A DNA stretch of 64,000 bases from positions 260,565,863-260,629,862 of the forward strand of contig CP136064.1 of NCBI GenBank assembly GCA_032622095.1, written 5' to 3'. Shown one piece after another: positions 10,870 through 24,000 of the stretch. The translations under genes and the position numbers were made by a program. Every line of letters starts with the position of its first letter. Positions within the stretch are counted from its first letter, which is position 1. The notes under the pieces are model-generated. The model was given only the letters and a program-made list of their open reading frames with translations. It made no database searches and was not told the origin of the DNA. This DNA is from Siphonodentalium dalli (Eukaryota; Mollusca; Scaphopoda; Gadilida; Siphonodentaliidae).

Positions 10870-11085
10870 TTTCCCAAATTGGCAGATGACACATTTGCAT
10901 AATCGAGGTTCCCAATGGGTGTACAGCACAATATTCACCATTTGGGAACTTCAATCCGAGTCTATGTCTCCCATAGCAGATGAGGCCATGCTGAATGAGG
11001 TCCCCAGAGGGTGATGCTTGCACGCTATGCAGGATAGCGTCATTAAATTCACCCTCTGGGGACCTCATTCTGCAAATGACAGGCA
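10870..11085. mobile_element. Related GAATGAGG foldbacks, nested
   Basis: An older palindrome (AATCGAGGTTCCCAATGGGT.. near 10900) is followed by a GAATGAGG copy at 10992-11073. The same compound arrangement recurs inverted at 36985-37190, so this compound unit was itself mobile or duplicated. Confidence 0.8.
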
Positions 11086-11248
11086 CACTAAACTCAGCTT
11101 TGGTTCCAATGCGATGAAAAACTTTGGGAAGATAATCCTGTCTATGTTACTAACTTATATTGTAACTAATGCTACGGTGAGTGGCTACACACTTGAATGA
11201 ATACCATTTGAATGGGAAGAGTCGACTGTCCAAAAATCAATGGGTTCA

Positions 11249-11473
11249 TTAAAGGGGCATGTACACTAAATCCGGCCATCTTTTATACTCAACAAAATAT
11301 ATGACTCGAGTCATAAATTAATTTTCATTAAAATTACCATGTTTGCATCTATCATAGAGTGTATTTATATAATCCATGGCTCAAATTCATTCATTTGTTG
11401 CATATATTCTATCGAGTATAAAAGGAGATGGTCCCATAAATGACCGGATTTAGTGTACAGCCCACCCCTTTAA
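11249..11473. mobile_element. TTAA-flanked MITE (TGTACACTAAATCCGG), complete, 225 bp
   Basis: Both ends read TTAAAGGGG.. and then TGTACACTAAATCCGG inward; TTAA at each boundary suggests a piggyBac-like TTAA target. It is convergent with 8580-8738 in sequence. Confidence 0.87.
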
Positions 11474-11539
11474 GAGGTGACATGCCCAAATGTCAAAATT
11501 CTCGGGTAATGACACTAAACGTTATGGCAATGCTCAGCT

Positions 11540-11800
11540 ACTGCAAAAATATGATGAACAGTACGGCCTGTAGCCTGTGCTAATGGATTGAATTTTGAAA
11601 TCCAAGATGGCCACTGGCGCCATGTTTTTTTCCAAAATGACTCATTCCCATCTACATGTCAACAACTATGACAAATTTCATTGATCCGACCAAAGGCATG
11701 AACTGTAGCCCACACACATACCAACCCATGGCAATAGCTCAAACTTTACAAGTAAAAGTTGAGCTAATAAATTCAACAGGTGTATAATAAATTCAAGTCA
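11540..11800. mobile_element. Repeat ending in AGCTCAAACTTT hairpin
   Basis: Shares TAATGGATT..AATCCAAGATGGCCACT, CCAACCCA and a terminal AGCTCAAACTTTACAAGTAA-AAGTTGAGCT hairpin with 58060-58552. Lies in or just beyond the SAP130 3' UTR. Confidence 0.65.
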
Positions 11801-11844
11801 TCGTGATGCAATTACTCTCATTTAATTTTAAATATTTTTTTCAT

Positions 11845-11850
11845 TTTATT
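11845..11850 (-). terminator. Candidate SAP130 poly(A) signal AATAAA
   Basis: AATAAA on the minus strand, 39 bases after the SAP130 stop and followed by A/T-rich sequence. Cleavage would fall near 11820-11835. Other AATAAA motifs occur by chance in this AT-rich DNA. Confidence 0.5.
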
Positions 11851-11888
11851 CACATTATTATAAAACAGAAACAAAAACAAGTACTGGG

Positions 11889-12038
11889 CTACGTCCTTTC
11901 TTTCTTTTTGATTGGCCTCTTGCTCATGTGTTTCTGAACAATCTCCATAATTCTCTGCTTGTGATCTAGCACTTTTAACATTGAGGATTTAGCATCATTC
12001 AATTGGTCAGTAATCAAATGACATCTCTGTACATTACC
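11889..12038 (-). CDS. SAP130: SAP130 coding exon 18 (stop codon)
   Basis: Acceptor GAATATTTCAG, 49 codons and TAG at 11891-11889. Encodes GNVQRCHLITDQLNDA..SSMLKVLDHKQRIMEIVQ and a basic end (KRPIKKKERT). This matches GNMQRCKLVMDQI..DSMLKVLDHKDRV at the vertebrate C terminus. A minus-strand AATAAA lies about 40 bases beyond the stop. Confidence 0.94.
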   Translation of the reverse strand, partial: GNVQRCHLITDQLNDAKSSMLKVLDHKQRIMEIVQKHMSKRPIKKKERT

Positions 12039-15000
12039 CTGAAATATTCATAAAAAAAGTCTGTCAGATTATATAATAATGAGACATGCCGGGATGTAAA
12101 ATGTAAATTTTCAGGTGCTGAAATGTTTTGCAGTTGCAAGTTCATAAAATTAAACTGACATGAAAATGGTCGAGCTAACTTAGAGCCAATGTTTCACAAG
12201 TCTCCAAAACAATGACGTTTCATATGCTGATCTTGACACGCACCACACTATGTCAAATAGCATCCTCTGTAGGTCTCTCTAGATTGGAATTTCTATGACC
12301 ATGGGGCAATCAAGAGTTCATATTTTAGTAATAACTCAGTTTGAGTCAATGGGTGGTTCAAAGGTCGAATATGTGACACGCCATATCAAATCCAGTCGTA
12401 AGTCGGAATTTTTTTTACCCTGTGCCAATGCATTCTCTTATATATGCGAGTCGACCATAGGTCGCCTCGCATATATAAGAGAATGCATTGGCCTAACAAT
12501 TTTTTAAATAAATGTTTCTTACAATTTTTAGGACATAAAATAAAAAACATCCATGACCCTGCAGGGAGCCCCACACATATATAGAAGCATATAGAAGAGT
12601 GTCGTCTGCTCATGTTTGTCTGGGGCTCTGTATGGGTGAAATTATAAAATTGTTATAGAATACAAGAAAAAATTATTAAAATTGTAAAAAATTGTTAGGC
12701 CAATGCGTTCTCTTATATATGCTCCAACTTTTCTGGATAATTGGGACAGATGCTGACAGATGGGGGGAATTATTTTTTATATGTGGCAAGTCAACGCCGC
12801 TTTGTTAAAGAAATTTAAAAAAATGTTGGAAATGTTCTAAGTCGAAAGGGTTAATAATTCCATAAAGAAATAATTTTTCCGTCATCTAGATACATGTTGC
12901 ACATCTCCAATATGTGGGTAACATTACTCTGAAGTTTCAAATATCTACGATCAAAACTGTAGGAGGAGTTGATTACACCATGAAGGTACCCACATACAAA
13001 AATTATTTAAACAAATTTCAAAGTCGAAAGGCCCATAACTCGGGGAAAAATCATTGGATCAAACTCAAATTCGAACTTGATCTGTATTTTGATACGAACG
13101 ACCCACAAAAAAAAAACAGAATTTCCAATTAAACAATCCAAACTTGAGTTATCATCCGGAAACCAAAGAAAAAACAAGAAAATTGAATTTTCTAAGTCGA
13201 AAAGCCCATAACTCTGAGAAAAATCATCGGATCAAACTCAAATTCGAACTTGACCTGTATTTTGATATCAATGACTCACAAATTTTTTTATTTGCAATTA
13301 AAGTATCCAAACTTGAGATATCATTCGGAAACCGAAACAGTGAGAAATTACAAAAAGTTACAAAAAGGGAAATAACTCCATAAAAGAACATCGGATCAAA
13401 CCCAGAATTGCAGAGCACCTGTGTTCTTTGTTGAGACACATTACTGGAGTTATAACTCCGGACGGACGGACACATGGATGGACAGACGGAGCTGATTACA
13501 ATAGTCCTCCAAAAATTTCGGGGGACAATAAACAGATACTAGTCCAAAGCAGCTTTGATCTTGCATAGATACTGGGGGAGGGGGGCAAAAAATGGCCTAA
13601 TGTGCGTAACTTAAATTGGAAACCAAAATACATACAGAAAGACAGAGACATTGCTAATTACCTGTGTTAACTCATGAACCACTCCAATCTCATCATCACC
13701 CACAACATGCTTCATCGGTGGCTTCGGGTCGATGGATTCCTGAACTTCGCTGATTTTATCACACAGCTCTTTCTCGAGATCAACCTGAAATAAATAATTT
13801 ATGGAATTTAACCCTTAGTGATGGGAGCTACACTGCCGCAGCTTTAAAGAACCTGTGCCAGTGCATTCTCTTATATATGCGAGTCTCACATATATAAGAG
13901 AATGCACTGGCTTACAAGGTCAAGTTAAATATTATTAGGCCAATGCATTCTCTTATATATGCGAGGTGCGCCATGGGCAACTCGCATATATAAGAGAATG
14001 CATTGGAACAGGCTTTTCTCAAAATTTCAGTAAGCTCCAGTCAATGGAAGGGTTAATCATTCATCCTGAATGCATGAGAAATGGAAGGGTTAATCATTCA
14101 TCCTGAATGCATGAGAAATGGAAGGGTTAATCATTCATCCCGAATGCATGAGAAATGGAAGGGTTAATCATTCATCCCGAATGCATGAGAAATGGAAGGG
14201 TTAATCATTCATCCTGAATGCATGAGAAATGGAAGGGTTAATCATTCATCCTGAATGCATGAGAAATGGAAGGGTTAATCATTCATCCTGAATGCATGAG
14301 AAATGGAAGGGTTAATCATTCATCCTGAATGCATGAGAAATGGAAGGGTTAATCATTCATCCTGAATGCATGAGAAATGGAAGGGTTAATCATTCATCCT
14401 GAATGCATGAGAAATGGAAGGGTTAATCATTCATCCTGAATGCATGAGATTCAAGAAAAATAACTGCAAATATTTTCAATTCTATAAAATTCTATAGGTA
14501 CTACATGTAGTACGCTCACAGTATTCACCAACTTTGGAGCTCTCTATCTATTCTTACATCAGATTTGAATGATCTTTGGTATAAATACGAACAACCAGAG
14601 GGGAAGTGATATCCAAATGGAATGGGTTTGTCCAATCATGTGTTGCAGAGTTATTGCCCTTAGAGTAAAAACGTGATGTCTGTATCTCCGTCACCATAGG
14701 TCATGATATGTTGTATGCTCATGAGGCAGCATGAAGGACAATATCCACGTGCAATAGGTATGTCTGTTCATTTCTTCTTAAGTTATGGCCCAGAGTGTAA
14801 AATACGTCCATCCCTGTATCTCCGTCATCTTATATCGGATTTGAATTATCTATGAAATATTCATGAAGCACAATGGGATGAAGGATATCTGCATGCTACG
14901 GTTTTGTTCAGGCTTCACAGGCCAGATTAACCCTTTCATGACAGGACCTGCACTGGTGCAGCATTAAAGATCCTGTGCCAATGCATTCTCTAATATATGT

Positions 15001-18000
15001 CAGTCGACCATTGGTCACCTCGCATATATTAGAGAACACATTGGCCTAACAATTTATCATTTTTATCAGTTTTTCTTACGTTCTTTAATTTTTTTTATCA
15101 ATTATTAAAAAAAACTCTTAAATACATTCTTTAACAATTTTTATAATTTTTTATAATTTTGTCTTACATTCTTTAACAATTTAAAAAAAAATTTAATAAA
15201 TTTTTTATAATCATTATTTCTTACATTCTTTAACAATTTTTTTTTTCATTTTTTTCTTACATTCTTTAATAATTGTAAAAAATAATATAAAATTTGTTAG
15301 GCCAAAGCATTTTATACGATGCGACCTCTATAAGAGAATGCATTGGCACAGGGTTTTTCGCAAAAATTCAGGAAGGTCCCGTCATGAAAGGGTTAAGAAA
15401 TCTTTCATATTAAGCCACCTCAGAAAATCTCAGCGGAAAGCCACCTTTGCGGGGGACACTCTGTACAGTGCAATTTTTGAAGTTGAAACTAGCCATTTAT
15501 ATAGCAGACACATTTAGGCCAGAGGACTCATGTATCTTGGTAAATTATGCATTTCTGGTCATATCTTAATCTAAAGATCCTAACAAAACACATTACAGTA
15601 ATTTTGTGGGCTTGTTCGCTTTAAATTAACACTGTGTGTGACTTTCAGCTTGTTTGAACAAATTGTGTGTTGATGTTTCATAACCTGATGGTGATAAGCT
15701 TATTGACAAAATAATTAAAATTTTTACAAGCAGTTCTAAGTGTGGAAAATTCAGTGGCAGATGTGAATGAACTTTTGATATATTCATGAAGCACAATGGG
15801 ATGAAGGATATCTGCATGCTACGGTTTTGTTCAGGATTCACAGGCCAGATTAACCCTTTCATGACAGGACCTGCACTGGTGCAGCATTAAAGATCCTGTG
15901 CCAGAGCATTCTCTTATTTATGCGAGTCTCCCATAGGGAGCCTCGCATATATAAGAGAAGGCACTGGCTTACAAGGTCAAGTTAAATATTGTTAGGCCAA
16001 TGTATACTTTTATAACTGAGTATTTAGTATATATAAATGTTTAAAGATGAATAATCAGAATTAACGCTCCCGAATTACTATTTCTTTGGCTTCGGGGGTA
16101 AAAAATATTTGAATCGAGTTGAGGAACCCACCCATCAAAGCTCAGAGTGATCAGATATCGAGTTTTGAAATTTGTTATTTCTTGAGATTGTACCTATTTG
16201 TGGCCTGGACAAAATTTGTCAAGGTGACAATCTCAGACAAAATTGCAGATGAAGATGGATAACTCTAAATTCAAGTGGTAAGGCCAAAAAAAACGAGAGG
16301 CCGATCACGATCGGCAGATGTTTAACCCTTACCTTGACGATAGCGATTAGCTATTTTTATAAATTTTATAAATCCTTACATCAACCTTTTCATGAGTGCT
16401 AAAGTTTCAACAATTCACATAGTAATCATGTGAAAAATATTTAGTTATCACATTGTGTCAACAGGATTGGCGGAGGATGTTAATATTTTTAAGCAAATAA
16501 ACCAAATGACCCTCACTATGCAGGTTAGGGGTGTGTTCTTGTCAACTATGCCAAGAACTACATGTATAAACATAATCAATGGAAATATTTGAGTTATCAA
16601 ATCGGATAGAATAGGGTTAATCTTACCCAATCTAATGAACTGATAAACACAAAATAGTCTATACAAAGCATGTCATTGGATTTAGAAACCCATACAATAA
16701 GTCAGTCTCAAGAATACCAGCACCATTAATATTACCCTGGAGCCCAAATGCAATTGAGGGAATTTCAAAATAAGACATTTCCTCTAATGATGAATATATA
16801 ATTGGTGATTTATTGAAACCCTTACTGAACCTGGATCAAAGTGAAATGGATAATATTATATCTGTCTATCGCATAATATGTGTCTATGGAATGGTTTAAT
16901 TTTAATCCCAAATCCATGCAAATCAAAAGTGGATCACCATCAACCTGGACATAATATAGGAGAATGATCAAATGAAAAGCATCAAAACCATATGATGTGT
17001 GGAGAGGGTTAATCATTTGCAATGACATCTTATCATGGAACTGGGAATGTGTGGATTAATTTTTGTCTAAGATAAGACAACAATGTCTGTAAAACATCCC
17101 TACAAAGTAACAATGGACTATTCCAATTTAATATTTTAGAATAGGTGTCCTATAGTGTTTACATAAACTTTAGTAATGAACCTGTTTCAGTAAAGGGGTT
17201 AACTTAATATTGCACAGAAAACAGAACTCCACCAGATAGCCATCAATCAATTTGACATTAATATGATAACAAATCCTGCCAGCCAAGAGTACCACTATCA
17301 GGCTTTATAGCATGTCCCTAGTGATAATTAACTCATTTCAATTACACACATGGTCTGCCAGATATGTTCTCTTAAAATTCCCAGCAGTAATTACTTGAAT
17401 TATAAAGGGTCATAACTCTGTTAAAATATATCGGATCAAACCCATATTCGAACTCGATCTGTATTTAGGGTTGATAAATTCATATACCAAATTTGGTGCT
17501 GATCAGATGAAAAATGTTTTGAGTCATAGCAGCTTGGGTGAATTCTAAGTAAACATAAGAGTGAAAAGGGTTAATTAAACAATACCAAAAACCATACAAA
17601 CGAAGAACATGCTAAGAAAAACCTAGGTAAGAAATATGAGGCAGATCAGAAGAAATATGTTCAACTTATTGCATTGGATAGCATGTGTGTAAAGGGTTAA
17701 TTATTTTCTAAACCGATCAACCAATCAATACCAAAAACTATACAGATGAGGGGCATGTCATCATAAACCTACATATCAGATATGAACACAAACGGACAAA
17801 ATATACTTCGGTTTTAGCATCGGATTTTTGTTTTTTTAATTTTATTTTTGAAAAAAGGGTCATAACTCCTTTAAAATAAATCGGATCAAACCCATATTCG
17901 AACTCGATCTGTATTTTGAGCTCTGAAACTCGCATACCGAATTTGGTTCCGATCAGATAAAAATTGTTCGAGTTATGACAGCATGCGTGAATTCGAGGTC

Positions 18001-21000
18001 GAAAAAGGGCCATAACTCCGTAAAAAAAAATGGATCAAACCCATATTTGAACTCGATCTGTATTTTGGTCTGAGAAACTCATATACAAAATTTGGTTCCG
18101 ATCGGATAGAAAAATTTTGAGTTATCGCACCATGCGTAAAGTGTCCATGGACAGACAGACGGACACACGACGAGTGGTCAATCCGGACGTCGACATTATG
18201 TTTACCATACTATGGTATGGGTAAACATAAAAAGGGTTTTGATTCTCGGGCATAGCCGCGTCTGGAAAAAAGGCCCGCGTTGAACCATTTTATTACGATT
18301 TTTCAAATTTGACCATGCTGTCAAATGATAACATGAAAATAGGAAACTAGAAAACAGAAATTAGTTATGTTTCAAACACCAAATATGATAGACATACAAT
18401 GGTGTATGTGTTGGTATTCAAAAACAGACACTAGGCAACGATAACTACCAGGTATATTGTCACCACAAGGAGCCCAAACCCCAAGTTTATTGAGTCAAAT
18501 GTGTTCAAATATTTCGGTATTTTATCAATTCGAAAAGGTAAACGCTAAACGGGAAACAATTCTGAGATTTACAATTTCGGGAACGCAAACCGGAAAGAAA
18601 TATGGTGCGTATTAGCGATGTATATGCTGGTTTAATCATCGATCTACACAATATACGTCGATGGTTTAATATTTGAAGTTGTTATGGCTGGCATGTATTG
18701 AGTTACACAATACTTATTCAGATACAGCAGAATAAGTCATTCTAGACTTTCTATGAAGATCACTATATATATCTTTTCGTTTGTATTCAATTTCCGTATT
18801 TTTATTTGAGTAATTGAACCGGATATTTAGCTCTGTTTGTTGTTATTAAACATGCTTGTTACAAAACAATATTAGAAACGCAAATATTATCTTCCCATTA
18901 AATGTGACAACAGGTGATAAAACGTTAGTAGACTGGTCCATCTACAACGTTGAGAACGATCTTATTATGGTCATTCTTTATAGTGGAATACATTAGTTTA
19001 TAAAATAATATCAAAACAATGTTCTCCTTACATTTTCTTAACCTGGGAAAGTATAGCCCATGCTTTAAACTATGGGCATTATCCCCATAACGAAAATAAA
19101 AAATAAAAATAAAACCCTCGCTCCCTCATCGATTCTCAAAAACAATTGCCCGAGAATCAAAACACTTTTTTTTTTGGGCCTAATATGGCCAAATTTCGTG
19201 ACAATCAAGTAATAATATGCCCATATTTCTTTGAAAAACATGTTGATAAATAAAAACACATTTTGGGAAATTTTATAAAATAGTTGACAGTGGTTAGCAT
19301 TATTTTGTTGTAATTAATCGATTCTGATAACTAAAGCGTATTTTGAAGAAATGTTGTTGTTGCAACTTGATGATATGGGAACCGTCTGATCAGATTGAGT
19401 ATGAGTACCTTTAACCAAAATTTTAATGGATAGAGTTACATACCAAATCTTCTAATTGAGCACCTAGGTGATAGAGTTTCCATCCGCTCGCTTTCTGTAC
19501 CACTCCTTTTTGATTTGACAGCTCATTTACTGTAGGGCGGCGCTCATCTATAAATAAAGAGAAAGGCTTTGTCATATTAATCAGAGGGTGAATTTAATGA
19601 CGAGATCCCGCATAGTGGGCTAGCATCACCAAATTCACCCTCTGGGGACCTCTTACATTCCGATTCAATTCGATTCAAAAGCGGTCGGGTGATTTGGGAT
19701 ATTTCGAATCGTTATATACAAGTCCTTTATCACCGGGAATAGACTGCATTATCTATAAAAAATTGTTCATTATATCCCCAATACTTAACCTGAGTCTCTT
19801 TCCACGACCATCTGGGACCTCCGTGGTCCAATGTGTATAGGGTAAGTACCCAAAAGCTCACTGCTCATATATATGTATTGGCCTCCCAGTCCCAGCGCTG
19901 GTTACTCGTGGAAGGTCGGTGCAACCTGCAGGTAGGTCTGTGATGGTTCATCACGGCTGTACCATAATCGTAGCGCACACAGTTTCCTCCACCACATAAA
20001 ACCAGCAATGTCGCAATATAGCCCGGTCCCAGCTGCCGAAGCGAGTGCATTTCTTGTGGGACATATTTGTATGTCGGTATCTGACATTCTTACCAGAAAA
20101 GCCTATATTGCGTTACTCAGCTCAATCAAATAATATCATATTTTTTTCATTCAAAATTTATAACGATATAAATATATTTAATGAACATTTTGGGCTCCAT
20201 CATGTCGTCTCCAAATTCGACCAACATCTTTAAACAGCATATATGTTATCTGGGAAATGGAATATTGTTGACCATTCAGCTTTCCGACGTACAGCCTAAG
20301 TTGGGATACTAGAGTTCTCTGTAATCACGTTTGCGTATGCGCCATTCCCAAGTCACGAGTCGCAATTTTAATATCGCGCGTGCCTGCTGTGCACAACAGG
20401 TTGAAGCGTACATGCACAGAAGAGTTTCCGTTTGCAATGACTCGAATCGGACTCCATTGACTTTAAAGTTCCAAACTGCTTACTTTTCACGCATAGTGGC
20501 AGTGGCACAAAATATATTAAACTGTTTTAAACTCTGATTAAATATTGTTCATATCATGTCATAGAAATTAAGTTCAATGAACCTCCTCGTAATCTGAGTT
20601 GTCTCACTGACGTTATAGAATCATCTGACATTTTTGCTTGTACCTCCCACTGATCGGTACCGCGAATTAACTAAAGTGTTTAAAAAAGATTCGATTCGAG
20701 ATTCAATTCAATTTCGATGTTGAAATTGCTGATTCGTCGGGCCCTACTTTGGGCATGAATATGAATCCCAAAATTATGTGTACATAGTTTGGTAAGAGGT
20801 ATTGCAAAACATCCTGATGCAGAAGATAACAAAACAAATTAATCGACTGTAAATATAATCGATATACCACTGTAAATACATGTTCTGTTTCTTATATTTT
20901 TCGGTAATTATTTTTCAAATAGTTACATTAAGTCACATTAAAATTGCACCTGTAGACATTGGGAAGAAAAGCTAGAGCTGTCTTCACTCTGTAACGTTTA

Positions 21001-24000
21001 TGGTAATACTTAATTGTTATGATTAAAATGAAGAGAAAGCAGTGCATGATGTTTTAATGAATACTAATGGTGCAGTATTTGCTCAGGGTCCAATTTTTGT
21101 GTTCACTGCATCTTTCTGTGACATATAATGCTCGTCGAAAGTAGCTCAGGTATTTATGGCCTATTTTGATACTGGCAAATTCAAAAGCGAATATTATTAC
21201 GTGTATTTTGGAGTGCAAACTTATGCATTGAATAGAGGATTTCTCTTGGAATCTCAGGTGTTTAAAACAATTGTATTCCTGAAACATCCGCTCACTCTTG
21301 AACATGGCCTGTACTGAGAAGTATTGTACCTTTGAGTTTGATGTCCGTGTGCTTCACGTAGTGATTATTGCGTGATTTCCAGTTTATGTTATAGAAGTTC
21401 ATTAAGAATGTCACAGACGGCCTCTTCTTCTCCAAGGTCCACCGCACTCCATCATCATCAACATACTCTGTATGGAAAGTCAAAAAGAAATATTTTAGAC
21501 CAAGTGAACAATCTAGTTAGATGTAGCTTTTCCGAAGGTCTTGAAAAGATCATGAAACTATAGTGGCATTTCGATGAGAAAAAAAATAGACAAACTAAGA
21601 CCCATAACTCCGCGAAAAAAATTCGGACAAACCTGGTTTTCGAACTCGTCCGAGATATTGTTGCAGGAGACTCATATACCAAATATTGTTGAAATTGGTT
21701 GATATTTCATCGAGTTTTCGCGCTAACGGTGATAAAATTGGTAAAAATAGACAAACTAAGACCCATAACTCCGGAAAAAAATTCGGACAAACTTGGTTTT
21801 CGAACTCGTCCGAGATATTGTTGCAAGAGTCTCATATACCAAATATTGTTGAAATTGGTTAATATTTGCGTGAGTTATCGCGCTATCGGTGAAAAACTTA
21901 ACTAAAAACCATCTAAGATGGATAACTCTTGTAAAAAAGTTCGGACGTGATCCATTTTCTACAGTCAGTAAATAGTTATTGGGAACAACTGCCATAACAA
22001 AATTTTTTTGAACCCGTTCACAAATGTCAAAGTTATAAGGCATTCTTTAGGTCCGCCCGCCCGCCGCCCGCCCGCCAACCGTCCCTCGCCAAACCATAAG
22101 TCGAGTTTTTGAAAAACTTGACTAACAAGTCATGTATAGATGATCTACATTTCGTCCCCAGTTTATATCGAAATTTACAGAACGAGTCCAGTAAATTAGG
22201 TCTGGACCAAGCCTTTGTGGCAAGGGCCAGATCTAATTTACTGGACAAGTTTTGTAAATTGATCTATAAAATGGGGACGAATTGTAGATTCTATTTATTT
22301 CCTGATCCAAAACCTCCATAAAACATACTTAAATCATTAAATGGGACGTGAAACTAACAGCGGCTTCTATAACATGTGATGAAGTTTCACTTAACTATTC
22401 GTTGTTTGCCCACATCCCTAGATAAATAAAGACTCTTTGACGTATTTAATGGTGTAAATTTAATAAAATAAATTTTAAATAAGGATTAACTGTCATGTGG
22501 ACTGTTTTTATGGAGATGTAACCGTGAGGTAAGTGGACATAACTCGTTTAAAACCCGAAGGGTTTTACATACAAGTTATGACCACTTACCTCACGGTTAC
22601 ATCTCCATAAAAATAGTCCACATGACAGTTAATCCTTATATTTATATACATTTAACGAAAAAGCCACTTTTGTAAATGTATTAAAATCGAAAAGTGTATC
22701 GTGACAAAAACAGCCCAAAATACCCAATAGCACCCTTGGCAAAAGTTAATAGGAACAATTTCTCTTCATATTGAAACCCGATGATGTATTAAGTCAATCC
22801 TGCGCGAGTCCAAATTTGCCCAAAACATTACGCGTTCCGTCTTTCCAAACCCAATGACGTATCGATGGTGTTATGAGCTTGGTGTTATGAGCCGTTGCGC
22901 ATTCACCGAGAAATAACTGCAACTAGCCACGTGGGCGCCGACCAATCAGAATGCTGGATTTAGTGATGACAACACTTAGTATGTAAATATATCTATATCA
23001 ATATCAGTCACAGACACCGATTCTTCTTCATTCCTCATCCCTGAGTCCGAATCACATTTGCACAACAATAATACATTTGGGTTAACCTGACACTGTTTCA
23101 ATGACCGTTGCATATCATTATTATAGAATGGGTTTAATGATCAGAATAAGGATCGGATCATGTAATAAATAATAAAACGTAGAAATTTACCATCTCGGAT
23201 TTCTCTCTTGATACTCTTCAGTCTCTCTTGTTTGAAGTCTGTTAATTTATTAAGTTCTTCATCACTTGAGGAGTTGTCTTTCAAGTCTTCATTAGCATGT
23301 CTGTTAATAATGAATTTTAACAAAACGTCAATTCCTCAGAATACTCAATCATGGTCGTCTCCATTAACCCTTCTTACTCTGAATGGATTCTCCCAACAGT
23401 TATAACAGTGTATATTGGAATGGTCTATTATATTATTTGGAGGGATGATCAGGAATATGAGCAGACAACAGAACGTGCAGAAGGAATCCTATTCATTGGT
23501 GGGAAATGTTCGGATAATAAGTTCAACAAACAACCTATGTGAAGTTTGTTGAACTAATTATCAGAAAATTTCCTAAGGCACAACTACTTGTCAATGAGTA
23601 TTTAGTATAGAAATGGTTAACACACTTACAATGGCATGTTTTGTGAACTAGTCTATAGACTATCGGAAAATTAGTCACAAATAAATGTTATGGTTAGATA
23701 CTGTCTTGAACAACACCTAAATTACACCCACATGTCCTGTATTATTATTTTGTTTTTAAAGAGAATTACTTCAGAGCAAAATAGATTATTAGGAGTAGCA
23801 GGGACCAGCCTAGACCTGATTTTCAGGGCGAAGTGACTTCTCCCGGTCACAAAAATAAGGCGAAGTGGGCGTTCTCCAGGGCGAAACGGGTTGGCAAAAT
23901 TGAAATCGGCCCGCATTGTAGTCGCCTATATAACGAAAATAGGAGATATGTAATATTTAAATTAAAATGATGAAACAATGGTTCAATTGTGGAAACTTTA

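Noticed and set aside
22040-22085. GCCCGCCCGCC run as a CpG island or promoter
   Set aside because: It is the tetranucleotide-type tail of a pearl-like repeat and only about 45 bases long.
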